Below, one piece after another: positions 23,357-32,138 of a DNA stretch of 64,000 bases. The stretch's first letter is position 1. Every line of letters begins with the position of its first letter. Origin of the DNA: Streptomyces sp. 846.5 (GTDB lineage: Bacteria; Actinomycetota; Actinomycetes; Streptomycetales; Streptomycetaceae); contig NZ_SOBN01000001.1 in the NCBI RefSeq assembly GCF_004365705.1, positions 5,690,001 to 5,754,000 on the forward strand. Reading direction: 5' to 3'. The position numbers and the translations under genes were made by a program. The notes beneath the pieces are model-generated. The model saw nothing but the letters and a program-made list of their open reading frames with translations, ran no database searches and was not told the origin of the DNA.

Positions 23357-24418
23357 CTACTCCTGCTGCTCGCCGGCGGCGAAGCGGGAGATGATCAGCG
23401 CGAGGATGATGATCGCGCCGTTCAGGAACTGGTTCCACAGCGGGGGCACCCCGGCCAGGGTCATCACATTGACCACCAACTGCAGGGTGAGCACCCCGGT
23501 CAGCGCGCCGAACAGGGTGCCTCGGCCGCCGTTGAGGCTGACCCCGCCGATCACCGTCGCCGCGAAGACCTGGAAGATCCAGCCGCTGCCCTGGTCCGCC
23601 GAGATCGAGCCGTAGTGGCCGGTGTAGAGGATACCGGCGAAAGCGGCCAGCACTCCTCCGATGACCAGTACCGACCACACCGCCCGGTCCACCCTGATGC
23701 CGGCGGTACGGGCCGCCTCGGTGTTGCCGCCGATGGCGTACAGGGCCCGGCCGTGCCTGAGCCAGCCCATGGCCAGGCCGCCGACCAGGAACAGCAGCGC
23801 GCAGATCCAGATCGAGGCCGGCGCCCCCAGCCAGGAGGCCCGGCCCAGATAGGTGAAGGAGCTGGGGAGCTCCACGATGGACTGGCCCCGGGAGACCGCG
23901 ATCTGCAGCCCGCGGAGCATGGTCAGCGCCCCGAGGGTGACGATGAAACCGTTCAGCCGCAGCTTCAGGATCAGGAATCCGTTCAGCGCCCCGATCAGCG
24001 CGCCCACCACCAGGCAGAGCGGGATCGCGGTCCAGGTCGGCAGCAGGGCCAGGCCCTGGAAGCGGCCGCCGTGCTGGGGCAGCACCAGCCAGACCGCGAT
24101 CACCGGGGCGACGCCGATGGTCGACTCCAGCGACAGGTCCATCCGGCCGGAGATCAGGATCAGCGCCTCGGCCAGCACCAGCAGGCTCAGCTCGGTCGCC
24201 TGCTGGGCCACCCCGAGCAGATTGGCCGAGGTCAGGAACGCGGGCGAGACGATGAAGCCGATCACGCACATCACCAGCAGCACCGGGATCAGCGACAGCT
24301 CCCGGTAGCGGGCGAAGGAGAAGCCGTCCCGGGCGGACCCCGGATCGGCGGGCGGCGCGCTCAGGGCCGTGGCGGCCGCCGCCTCCGCCTGCGGTGCGAG
24401 GTCACTGCTGCTGGACAT
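23357..24418 (-). CDS. Sugar ABC transporter permease (CUT2, RbsC type)
   Basis: A 353-residue membrane protein of the BPD_transp_2 family, with about 8-10 hydrophobic segments after a 40-residue Ala/Pro-rich cytoplasmic leader. Signature strands are LILISGRMDLSLESTIGVAP (about 90-110), NGFIVTLGALTMLRGLQIAV (about 155) and TVIGGVSLNGGRGTLFGALTG (about 285). The ATG at 24416-24418 overlaps the ATPase gene by 17 bases. Only one permease gene is present, so it would form a homodimer, as RbsC does. Confidence 0.92.
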   Translation of the reverse strand: MSSSSDLAPQAEAAAATALSAPPADPGSARDGFSFARYRELSLIPVLLVMCVIGFIVSPAFLTSANLLGVAQQATELSLLVLAEALILISGRMDLSLESTIGVAPVIAVWLVLPQHGGRFQGLALLPTWTAIPLCLVVGALIGALNGFLILKLRLNGFIVTLGALTMLRGLQIAVSRGQSIVELPSSFTYLGRASWLGAPASIWICALLFLVGGLAMGWLRHGRALYAIGGNTEAARTAGIRVDRAVWSVLVIGGVLAAFAGILYTGHYGSISADQGSGWIFQVFAATVIGGVSLNGGRGTLFGALTGVLTLQLVVNVMTLAGVPPLWNQFLNGAIIILALIISRFAAGEQQE

Positions 24419-25994
24419 CGTCGTTCTCCCTCTCGCGTTCGTTGCGGTTCCCGCCCTGCTCTGCAGCGGCGGCGATGCCCTCCATGGCGGCTACCAGCTG
24501 CTCGTCGGTCCAGTCGGGACCGAACTCGGCGACCACCCCGCCGTGGAACATGGCCACCACCCGGTCGCAGCCGCGCAGGTCGTCCAGCTCGTCCGAGACC
24601 ACCAGCGCCGCCCGGCCCTCGTCGGCCACCCGGCGGATCCTGGCGAGCAGGAACTCCTTGGACTTCACATCGACCCCGTTGGTGGGCCGGATCGCCACCA
24701 GGACCTGCGGATCGGTGGCCAGCGCCCTGGCCACCACCACCTTCTGCTGGTTGCCGCCGGACAGCGCCGAGACCGGAGTGTCCGACCTGGGCGTCTTGAT
24801 GTCCAGGTCCTTGACCATCCGCTGGGCGAAGGCCCTGGTCCGCGACGGCAGCACGGTGCCGTAGGGGCCGAGCTGGTCACTGACCGTCAGGGTGGCGTTC
24901 TCCGCCACGCTGCGCTGCAGCACCAGGCCCTGGGCCCGGCGGTCCTCGGGGACCAGGCCGACCCCGGCGGCCAGCGCGGAGGGAACGTCCCCGCCCCGCA
25001 CCGTCCGCCCGGCGACCTCGATCAGGCCGGACCTGGCCCGGTGCAGCCCGGCGAGGGTCTCGCCGAGCCGGACGTTGCCGCTGGCCGCGCCGCCGGCCAG
25101 GCCGAGCACCTCGCCGGCGTGCAGGCTGAGGCTGATGTCCTGGAAGGAGCCGGACAGGGTGAGGCCGGTGACCCGAAGGAGTTCTTCGCCTCCGGCGGCC
25201 CTGGCCGCGGCGGCGGGGGTGACCGCCGGAGCGGCCTGCTCACCGGTCATCGCCTCCACCAGAGCGTCGGGGCTGAGTCCGGCCACCTCGGTGGTGAGGA
25301 TGTGGCGGGCGTCCCGGTAGACGGTGACCGTGGTGCACAGCTCGAACACCTCGGCGAGGTGGTGCGAGATGAATAGGAAGGCCACGCCCCGCCGCTGGAG
25401 CTCGCGGAGCTTGCCGAACAGCCGGTCGATGCCCTTGGCGTCCAGCTTGGCCGTGGGCTCGTCCAGGACGATGAACCGGGCGCCGAAGGACAGCGCCCGG
25501 GCGATCTCCACGAACTGCCGCTGCTCCACCGTGAGCTCCCGGGCCCGCCGGGACGGGTCGATGTCGACGCCGTACTCGGTGAGCAGCTCGGCGGCGCGGC
25601 GGCGCAGCTCGCGCCAGCGGATGGGGCGCGGGGCGGAGAGGCTCTGCCGATTGAGGAACAGATTCTCGGCGACGCTGAGGTCCGGGAGGATGGTGGAGTG
25701 CTGGTAGACGCAGGCCACCCGGGCCCGCCAGGCGTCGGTGTCGCCGGGGGCCGGGGCGGGTTCGCCGTGGAAGCGCAGGCTGCCGCTGTCGGGGCGCTGC
25801 ATTCCGGTGAGGACGGAGACCAGCGTCGACTTGCCGGCCCCGTTCCGGCCCACCAGGGCGTGCGACTCGCCCGGTTGTACGGTGATCCGGGCCTCGTGGA
25901 GCGCGACGGTGGCGCCGTAGCGCTTGGAGATCCCGGTGGCCTCGACGACGGGGGCCGGGAGCTCCGGTTCTGGCTCCAGGTCTGGCTGGGGCAC
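24402..25994 (-). CDS. Sugar ABC transporter ATPase (CUT2, two cassettes)
   Basis: A 530-residue duplicated ATPase of the RbsA/XylG type. Cassette 1 has Walker A GRNGAGKST (about 47-55), a signature variant TVEQRQFVEIARAL and Walker B FIVLDEPTAKLDAKG. Cassette 2 keeps the signature LSGGNQQKVVVARAL, but its Walker A position reads GLAGGAASGNVRLGE with no GKST/S, as in family members where the second site is degenerate. Its Walker B region is also altered (VLVAIRPTNGVD). The start is the GTG at 25994. It lies between the binding protein and the permease in one operon. Confidence 0.92.
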   Translation of the reverse strand: MPQPDLEPEPELPAPVVEATGISKRYGATVALHEARITVQPGESHALVGRNGAGKSTLVSVLTGMQRPDSGSLRFHGEPAPAPGDTDAWRARVACVYQHSTILPDLSVAENLFLNRQSLSAPRPIRWRELRRRAAELLTEYGVDIDPSRRARELTVEQRQFVEIARALSFGARFIVLDEPTAKLDAKGIDRLFGKLRELQRRGVAFLFISHHLAEVFELCTTVTVYRDARHILTTEVAGLSPDALVEAMTGEQAAPAVTPAAAARAAGGEELLRVTGLTLSGSFQDISLSLHAGEVLGLAGGAASGNVRLGETLAGLHRARSGLIEVAGRTVRGGDVPSALAAGVGLVPEDRRAQGLVLQRSVAENATLTVSDQLGPYGTVLPSRTRAFAQRMVKDLDIKTPRSDTPVSALSGGNQQKVVVARALATDPQVLVAIRPTNGVDVKSKEFLLARIRRVADEGRAALVVSDELDDLRGCDRVVAMFHGGVVAEFGPDWTDEQLVAAMEGIAAAAEQGGNRNERERENDDVQQQ

Positions 25995-26034
25995 GGGGGT
26001 TGCCGTCCTTTCGCTGGGTGCTGCGAGGTGCCGG

Positions 26035-27087
26035 TCACTTGCCGATGTTGTTGCCCCACAGCGTCTTGTCGTCGACGTTCGTCTTGGTCACCAGCGGGGC
26101 CGGCAGCTGGTCCTCCAGGCCGTTGGGCAGCTGGATGATGGTCGAGCCGTGGTCGGTCGGGCCGGGCGCGAAGGTCTTGCCCTGGACCGCGGCCTCCGCG
26201 TAGTACAACGCGTACTTGGCGTAGAGGTCGGCGGGCTGGGAGATGGTCGCGTCGATCTGGCCCTTGCGGATGGCGTCGAACTCGGCCGGGATGCCGTCGT
26301 TGGAGATGATGGCGATGTGCCCGGCGGTGCCGGCCGGCTTGAGCAGGCCCTTCTGCTGCAGCAGGGCCAGGGTGGGCTGCAGGAACACCCCGCCGGCCTG
26401 CATGTAGAGGCCGTTGATGTCGGGGTGCTGGGCGAGCAGGGTCTGCAGCTTGCTGGAGGCGATCGAGCCGTCCCAGTTGGTCACCAGCGGGTAGAACGTG
26501 ATGCCCGGGAAGTTCTGCTTCATGCAGGAGGCGAAGGCCTCGGAGCGGTCCCGGCCGTTGATCGAGGTGAGGTCGCCCTCGAACTCGGCGACCTTGCCCT
26601 TGCCGGCCAGCTGCTTGCCCAGGAACTGGCAGGCGTTGGTGCCGTACGCGCGGTTGTCGGCGCGCACCACCATGTAGACCTTGCCCTTGTCGGGCCGGGT
26701 GTCGACGCTCACCACCGGGATGTTCTTGGCGGCGAGGGCGTCCAGGGTGGAGGCGATGGCCCCGGTGTCCTGCGGCGCCATCACCACGGCCTTGGCCCCG
26801 GTGTTCTCGAAGACCTGGACGTTGGCGACCAGCTTGGTGATGTCGTTCTGCGAGTTGCTGATCGGCAGGGTGGCGGCGCCGTCGGCGGTGATGTCCTTGT
26901 TGACGTACTGGGCGTAGGAGTTCCAGAAGTCCGAGTCGGAGCGCGGAAGGTCGATGCCGATCGGCGGTTTCGCCGAGCCGCCGGAAGCGGCGCTGGTGGT
27001 GCTGCCCCGGTTGCAGGCGGTGGCGAGGGCGGCGACGGCGAGGACGGTGGCTGCGGCGGCTGCGGTGCGGGATCGTGCGAGCTTCAT
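26035..27087 (-). CDS. Sugar-binding lipoprotein (periplasmic-binding type 1)
   Basis: A 350-residue lipoprotein. The signal peptide ([20 protein letters not shown]) ends in lipobox LATAC, so Cys25 would be acylated. The mature part is a substrate-binding fold of the RbsB/peripla_BP_4 kind ([52 protein letters not shown]). It is first in the minus-strand importer operon, 40 bases before the ATPase. Divergence from the fucose-type catabolic operon suggests that L-fucose or a related 6-deoxyhexose is the ligand. Confidence 0.92.
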   Translation of the reverse strand: MKLARSRTAAAAATVLAVAALATACNRGSTTSAASGGSAKPPIGIDLPRSDSDFWNSYAQYVNKDITADGAATLPISNSQNDITKLVANVQVFENTGAKAVVMAPQDTGAIASTLDALAAKNIPVVSVDTRPDKGKVYMVVRADNRAYGTNACQFLGKQLAGKGKVAEFEGDLTSINGRDRSEAFASCMKQNFPGITFYPLVTNWDGSIASSKLQTLLAQHPDINGLYMQAGGVFLQPTLALLQQKGLLKPAGTAGHIAIISNDGIPAEFDAIRKGQIDATISQPADLYAKYALYYAEAAVQGKTFAPGPTDHGSTIIQLPNGLEDQLPAPLVTKTNVDDKTLWGNNIGK

Positions 27088-27171
27088 TGCTCACTCTTCT
27101 CTGCCTGTGCGGTGGGTGTGCGCTGGGCGCAACGGAGAATACGAGTGCCGGAGTGCGGGCGACAAGGGGTG

Positions 27172-27320
27172 TCCTCCGATGAATTTTCGCGAAACTGGAG
27201 GGCGATCCTCCAAAAACCCTCCGACCTGCGGACAAACCCCCGGATCGGCGCGAAAATTGCTGCTCCGGTGCAGGGGTGCCAGGCTGGCCCCGACGATTTC
27301 GGGCGAGTCCTCCGATGAAT
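27172..27320. promoter_or_regulatory. Direct 13-bp repeats in the divergent sugar promoter region
   Basis: The 340-base gap between the divergent importer and catabolic operons holds TCCTCCGATGAAT twice (27172-27184 and 27308-27320), 136 bases apart in the same orientation. A palindromic TTTTCGCGAAA (27184-27194) and an A-rich run lie near the first copy. One repeat near each promoter fits binding sites for a shared regulator, most simply the GntR/FCD protein at 22638-23333. No experimentally known consensus is claimed. Confidence 0.5.
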
Positions 27321-27428
27321 ACTTGTGGGGAGGGCGGGGGCTGGGTAGAGTTCCCGGAAGTCGCGGACCGAGCCGGGAGAACCCGCCTCCGCTGCTTCCT
27401 GATGGAACCTCAAGAATGGGCACACAGC

Positions 27429-28280
27429 GTGAAGTTGATGCGCGTAGGACCGGTCGGTCAGGAGCGCCCGGCGCTCCTCGGTGCGGACGGCGTGCTGCGG
27501 GACCTCTCCGGCCTCACCTCCGACATCGACGGAGCCTTCCTGGCCGACGGCGGGGTCGAGCGGGTCCGTACGGCGGCCGCGGCCGGAGCGCTGCCGACGC
27601 TGGACGGCGCCGGACTGCGCACCGGCGCACCGGTCGCCCGGCCCGGGAAGGTGGTCTGCATCGGGCTGAACTACCGGGACCACGCCGAGGAGACCGGCGC
27701 GGCGATCCCGCCCCGGCCGGTGGTCTTCATGAAGGACCCGGGCACGGTCGTCGGCCCGCAGGACCAGGTGCTGATCCCCAGGGGATCGGTGAAGACCGAC
27801 TGGGAGGTGGAGCTGGCGGTGGTGATCGGCCGCCGGGCCCGCTACCTGGACTCGCCGGAGGAGGCCCGGCAGGCCGTCGCCGGGTACGCCATCAGCAACG
27901 ACGTGTCCGAGCGGGAGTTCCAGCTGGAGTACTCGGGCCAGTGGGACCTGGGCAAGTCCTGCGAGACCTTCAACCCGCTCGGCCCCTGGCTGGTCACCGC
28001 GGACGAGATCGCCGACCCGCAGGACCTGGGACTGGCGCTGTCGGTGAACGGGACCGAGCGGCAGCGGTCCAGCACCAAGAACATGATCTTCACCGTCGCC
28101 CACATCGTCCACTACCTGAGCCAGTACCTGGTGCTGGAGCCCGGCGACGTGATCAACACGGGGACCCCGGCAGGCGTCGCCCTCGGCCTGCCCGGCCACC
28201 CCTACCTGCGACCCGGCGACGTCATGGAGCTCTCCATCGACGGTCTCGGCAGCCAGCGCCAGTCCCTCGTCCCGGCATGA
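27429..28280 (+). CDS. Fumarylacetoacetate-hydrolase-family protein (2,4-diketo-3-deoxy-L-fuconate hydrolase)
   Basis: A 283-residue FAH-fold enzyme. [15 protein letters not shown] (about 78-92) is the family signature. The metal ligands are visible in [11 protein letters not shown] and [13 protein letters not shown], and the substrate loop in [16 protein letters not shown]. In the non-phosphorylating L-fucose and L-rhamnose pathways this family cleaves the 2,4-diketo-3-deoxy acid to pyruvate and L-lactate. The following LutABC genes make that product likely. The GTG at 27429 is the best start by homology length, though its ribosome site is weak. It is first in a nine-gene plus-strand operon. 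Confidence 0.85.
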   Translation: MKLMRVGPVGQERPALLGADGVLRDLSGLTSDIDGAFLADGGVERVRTAAAAGALPTLDGAGLRTGAPVARPGKVVCIGLNYRDHAEETGAAIPPRPVVFMKDPGTVVGPQDQVLIPRGSVKTDWEVELAVVIGRRARYLDSPEEARQAVAGYAISNDVSEREFQLEYSGQWDLGKSCETFNPLGPWLVTADEIADPQDLGLALSVNGTERQRSSTKNMIFTVAHIVHYLSQYLVLEPGDVINTGTPAGVALGLPGHPYLRPGDVMELSIDGLGSQRQSLVPA

Positions 28281-28333
28281 GCCCGGCGCCACTTCGAGAC
28301 CCGCACCGAGACCCGAGCACGAGAGGCCCCAGC

Positions 28334-29677
28334 ATGCCCGCAGCAGCGGCGCGCGTCATCGCCGTCGACACCTACGACATCCGCTTCCCCACCTCGCGGT
28401 CGTTGGACGGTTCGGACGCGATGAACCCCGACCCCGACTACTCCGCCGCCTACCTGGTGCTGCGCACCGACGCCGGCGACGGACTGGAGGGCCACGGCTT
28501 CAGCTTCACCATCGGGCGCGGCAACGAGGTCCAGGTCGCGGCGATCGAGGCGCTGCGCCCGCATGTGCTCGGGCGCTCCGTCAGCGAGCTGTGCGCCGAC
28601 CCGGGGACGCTGTCCCGCGCCCTGATCGGCGACAGCCAGCTGCGCTGGCTCGGCCCCGAGAAGGGGGTGATGCACATGGCGATCGGCGCCGTCGTCAACG
28701 CCGTCTGGGACCTCGCCGCCAAGTCCGCCGGCAAGCCGCTGTGGCAGTTCCTCGCCGACGCCGACCCGGCCTGGCTGGTCAGCCAGGTCGACTTCCGCTA
28801 CATCGCCGACGCGCTCACCCCGGCCGAGGCGCTGGAGCTGCTCACCCGCGGCCGGGCCGGCCGCGCCGAGCGCGAGGCGGTGCTGCGCGCTGAGGGCTAC
28901 CCCGCCTACACCACCTCGCCGGGCTGGCTCGGCTACTCCGACGAGAAGCTGACCCGGCTGGCCCACCAGGCGCTGGCCGACGGCTTCACCCAGATCAAGC
29001 TGAAGGTCGGCGCGGACCTGGCGGACGACATCCGCCGCTGCCGCGCCGCCAGGGCGGCCGTCGGCCCGGACATCAGGATGGCCGTCGACGCCAACCAGCG
29101 CTGGAACGTCGACGAGGCCGTCGCATGGACCCGGGCGCTGGGCGAGTTCGACCCGTACTGGATCGAGGAGCCCACCAGCCCCGACGACGTCCTCGGGCAC
29201 GCGGCGATCAGGGCCGCGGTCGCCCCGGTGAAGGTGGCCACCGGCGAGCACGTGCAGAACCGCGTGGTGTTCAAGCAACTGCTCCAGGCCGGGGCGATCG
29301 ACGTACTGCAGCTGGACGCGGCCCGGGTCGGCGGGGTGAACGAGAACCTGGCGATCCTGCTGCTGGCGGCCAGGTTCGGCGTCCCGGTCTGCCCGCACGC
29401 CGGCGGGGTGGGGCTGTGCGAGCTGGTCCAGCACCTGTCCATGTTCGACTTCGTCGCCCTGACCGGCACCACCGAGGACCGCGTCATCGAGTACGTGGAC
29501 CACCTGCACGAGCACTTCCTCGCCCCGGTCGAGATCCGGGGCGGCCGCTACCTGGCCCCGACCGGGCCGGGCTTCTCCGCCCAGATGCGCCCCGAGTCGA
29601 TCCTCCGCTACCGCTACCCCGACGGCGCCTTCTGGGCCGCCGACCTCCGCAACGAACCCCAGGAGCTGCCCGTATGA
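28334..29677 (+). CDS. L-fuconate dehydratase (enolase superfamily)
   Basis: A 447-residue enzyme close to bacterial FucD and vertebrate ENOSF1 in remembered sequence blocks ([60 protein letters not shown]). It dehydrates L-fuconate to 2-keto-3-deoxy-L-fuconate. The enolase-superfamily residues are all present: the lysine pair in QIKLKVGAD, metal ligands in [15 protein letters not shown] and ATGEHVQNR, and the acid/base histidine in CPHAGGVG. The sequence fits FucD better than L-rhamnonate or D-galactonate dehydratases, which is why I read the pathway as L-fucose. The ATG at 28334 has a GAGAGG site. The gene is coupled to the next one by ATGA. Confidence 0.92.
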   Translation: MPAAAARVIAVDTYDIRFPTSRSLDGSDAMNPDPDYSAAYLVLRTDAGDGLEGHGFSFTIGRGNEVQVAAIEALRPHVLGRSVSELCADPGTLSRALIGDSQLRWLGPEKGVMHMAIGAVVNAVWDLAAKSAGKPLWQFLADADPAWLVSQVDFRYIADALTPAEALELLTRGRAGRAEREAVLRAEGYPAYTTSPGWLGYSDEKLTRLAHQALADGFTQIKLKVGADLADDIRRCRAARAAVGPDIRMAVDANQRWNVDEAVAWTRALGEFDPYWIEEPTSPDDVLGHAAIRAAVAPVKVATGEHVQNRVVFKQLLQAGAIDVLQLDAARVGGVNENLAILLLAARFGVPVCPHAGGVGLCELVQHLSMFDFVALTGTTEDRVIEYVDHLHEHFLAPVEIRGGRYLAPTGPGFSAQMRPESILRYRYPDGAFWAADLRNEPQELPV

Positions 29678-30432
29678 GCGAACTCACCGGACTGCGCGCC
29701 CTGGTCACCGGCGGGTCCTCCGGCATCGGCCTGGCGACGGCGCTGCTGCTCGCCGACCGGGGCGCTGCGGTCGCCGTGCTGGACCGGGAGCCGCACGGCC
29801 TGCCCAAGGAGCTCACCGGCTTCAGCGCCGACGTCACCGACGACGCCGCCGTGCGGATCGCCGTCGCGGCGGCGGCCGAGGCGCTGGGCGGGCTGGATCT
29901 GCTGGTCAACAACGCCGGCATCGGCGCGGCCGGCACCGTCGAGTCCAACCCGGACGAGCAGTGGCTCCGGGTCCTGGACGTCAATGTGCTCGGCATCGTG
30001 CGCACCAGCCGCGCCGCGCTGCCCTACCTGCGCTCCTCGGCGCACGCCGCGATCGTCAACACCTGCAGCATCGCCGCCACCGCCGGGCTGCCCCAGCGCG
30101 CCCTCTACAGCGCGAGCAAGGGGGCGGTGCTCTCGCTCACCCTGGCCATGGCCGCCGACCACGTCCGCGAGGGCGTCCGGGTGAACTGCGTCAACCCCGG
30201 CACGGTGGACACCCCCTGGGTCGGCAGGCTGCTCGACGACGCCGAGGACCCGGCGGCCGAGCGGGCGGCGTTGATGGCCCGTCAGCCGCACGGCCGGCTG
30301 GTCACCGCGGAGGAGGTGGCCGCCGCCATCGCCTACCTGCTCAGCCCGGCCGCCGGATCCGTCACCGGTACCGCGCTGGCCGTCGACGGTGGTATGCAGG
30401 GCCTGCGCCTCCGGCCGCCCGCCGACAACTGA
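29674..30432 (+). CDS. SDR dehydrogenase (2-keto-3-deoxy-L-fuconate 4-dehydrogenase)
   Basis: A 252-residue classical SDR. The cofactor loop TGGSSGIG is at about 12-19, NNAGIG at about 84, the catalytic serine in NTCSIAAT, and YSASKG gives the intact Tyr-Lys pair. By position it should oxidise C4 of 2-keto-3-deoxy-L-fuconate to the 2,4-diketo acid used by the FAH-family enzyme. It starts at an ATG overlapping the dehydratase stop (ATGA). An alternative role as the sugar dehydrogenase is possible, but the aldo-keto reductase fits that better. Confidence 0.88.
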   Translation: MSELTGLRALVTGGSSGIGLATALLLADRGAAVAVLDREPHGLPKELTGFSADVTDDAAVRIAVAAAAEALGGLDLLVNNAGIGAAGTVESNPDEQWLRVLDVNVLGIVRTSRAALPYLRSSAHAAIVNTCSIAATAGLPQRALYSASKGAVLSLTLAMAADHVREGVRVNCVNPGTVDTPWVGRLLDDAEDPAAERAALMARQPHGRLVTAEEVAAAIAYLLSPAAGSVTGTALAVDGGMQGLRLRPPADN

Positions 30433-30474
30433 GAACCACCTCAGCAAGAGAGCAAGAGCAAGAGAGCAGGGACG

Positions 30475-31434
30475 ATGCGAACGCACCCGCTAGGCCGCAG
30501 CAAGACCGAGGTGACCGAGCTGTCCTTCGGCGCGGCCGGAATCGGCAGCCTGTTCACCGAGGTCAGCGACCAGGACGCGGCCGAGGCCGTTGCGGCGGCC
30601 TGGGACGGGGGCATCCGCTCCTTCGACACCGCGCCGCACTACGGCCTCGGCCTGTCCGAGCGCAGGCTCGGTGCGGCGCTGCGGGACCGTCCGCGCGCCG
30701 AGTACACCGTCTCCACCAAGGTCGGCCGGCTGCTGGTGCCCACCCCCGGCGCGACCGGCCGGGACGACCAGGGCTTCGCCGTCCCGGCCAGCCACCGCCG
30801 GGTCTGGGACTTCAGCGCCGACGGGGTCCGCCGCAGTCTGGAGCAGAGCCTGGTCCGGCTGGGCCTGGACCGGCTCGACACCGTCCTCCTGCACGACCCC
30901 GACGACCACGCCGAACAGGCCCTCACCGAGGCCTACCCGGCCCTGGAGCGCCTGCGCGCCGAGGGCGTGGTCGGTGCCATCGGCGTCGGCATGAACCAGA
31001 CCGCGCTGCCGACCAGGTTCGTCCGCGAGACCGATCTGGACGTGGTGCTGCTCGCCGGGCGCTGCTCGCTGCTCGACGACAGCGGCCTGGACGAACTGCT
31101 GCCGGAGGCGGCCCGGCGCGGCGTCTCCGTCATCGTCGGCGGAGTCTTCAACTCCGGCCTGCTGGCGGACCCCCGCCCCGGCGCCACCTACGACTACGTC
31201 GCCGCCCCGGACGAGCTGCTGAGCCGGGCGCTGCGGCTGCAGCAGGTGTGCGAGCGGCACGGCGTCCCGCTGCGCGCCGCCGCCGCCCGCTACCCGCTGC
31301 GGCAGCCCGCCGTCGCCGGGGTGCTGCTCGGCCTGCGCGACGCGGCCCAGGTGCAGGACGCGCTGGAGCAGTACCGGCGGCAGATCCCGGAGGCGCTCTG
31401 GGTGGACCTCGCCGAGACCGCGGGGGTGCGCTGA
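30475..31434 (+). CDS. Aldo-keto reductase (L-fucose / D-threo-aldose 1-dehydrogenase type)
   Basis: A 319-residue TIM-barrel AKR. The catalytic residues are visible: Asp and Tyr in FDTAPHYGLGLSE, Lys in STKVGRLL and His in VLLHDPDDH. The family of D-threo-aldose (L-fucose) dehydrogenases oxidises the C1 hydroxyl of L-fucose to L-fuconolactone. The lactonase is encoded at 34565. The ribosome site GAGAGCAGGGACG precedes the ATG at 30475. The stop overlaps the next ATG (TGATG). Confidence 0.87.
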   Translation: MRTHPLGRSKTEVTELSFGAAGIGSLFTEVSDQDAAEAVAAAWDGGIRSFDTAPHYGLGLSERRLGAALRDRPRAEYTVSTKVGRLLVPTPGATGRDDQGFAVPASHRRVWDFSADGVRRSLEQSLVRLGLDRLDTVLLHDPDDHAEQALTEAYPALERLRAEGVVGAIGVGMNQTALPTRFVRETDLDVVLLAGRCSLLDDSGLDELLPEAARRGVSVIVGGVFNSGLLADPRPGATYDYVAAPDELLSRALRLQQVCERHGVPLRAAAARYPLRQPAVAGVLLGLRDAAQVQDALEQYRRQIPEALWVDLAETAGVR

Positions 31435-32138
31435 TGCGGGTGGCCCTGTTCATCACCTGCTTCAACGACACGCTGTACCCGGACACGGGGAAGGCAGTGG
31501 TGCGGCTGCTGGAGCGGCTGGGCCACACCGTGGAGTTCCCGCTCGACCAGACCTGCTGCGGGCAGATGCACTTCAACACCGGTTACCGCCCCGAGGCGAC
31601 CCCGCTGGCCCGCCGCTTCGCCGAGGTCTTCGACGGCTACGACGCCGTGGTCAGCCCCTCGGCGTCCTGCACCGGCATGGTGCGCGACAGCCACGAGCTG
31701 CTGACCGGGCAGCGGCCGCCCCGGGTGTACGAGCTCTCGGAGTTCCTGGTGGACGTGCTCGGGGTGACCGATGTGGGCGCGTACTTCCCGCACCGGGTGA
31801 CCTACCACCCCACCTGCCACTCGCTGCGGATGCTGCGGGTGGGGGACAAGCCGCTGCGGCTGCTGCGCGCGGTCAAGGGCATCGACCTGGTCGAACTGCC
31901 CGCTGCCGACTCCTGCTGCGGCTTCGGCGGCACCTTCGCCCTGAAGAACGCCGGGACCTCGGCGGCGATGCTCGCCGACAAGGCCGACTGTGTACGCGGG
32001 ACCGGCGCCGAGGTGCTGTCCGCCGCCGACAACTCCTGTCTGATGCACATCGGCGGCGGGCTCTCCCGGCTCCGTTCGGGCGTGCGCACGCTGCACCTGG
32101 CCGAGATCCTCGCCGCGACGGAGGGAGACACACGATGA
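31434..32138 (+). CDS. lutA: L-lactate utilisation protein LutA (CCG-domain iron-sulfur subunit)
   Basis: A 234-residue protein with two cysteine-rich CCG domains: QTCCGQMHFNTGYRPEA (about 40) and DSCCGFGGTFALKNAG (about 160), plus ITCFNDTLYPDTG at the N-terminus and the CHSLRM block. With LutB and LutC it oxidises L-lactate to pyruvate, passing electrons toward the respiratory chain. Its placement inside the sugar operon fits removal of the L-lactate made by the FAH-family hydrolase. Translationally coupled on both sides (TGATG and ATGA). Confidence 0.93.
   Translation: MRVALFITCFNDTLYPDTGKAVVRLLERLGHTVEFPLDQTCCGQMHFNTGYRPEATPLARRFAEVFDGYDAVVSPSASCTGMVRDSHELLTGQRPPRVYELSEFLVDVLGVTDVGAYFPHRVTYHPTCHSLRMLRVGDKPLRLLRAVKGIDLVELPAADSCCGFGGTFALKNAGTSAAMLADKADCVRGTGAEVLSAADNSCLMHIGGGLSRLRSGVRTLHLAEILAATEGDTR

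Noticed and set aside
24402-24418. Overlap of permease and ATPase as a sequencing error
   Set aside because: Both proteins end and begin normally and such short overlaps are standard in co-transcribed ABC operons.
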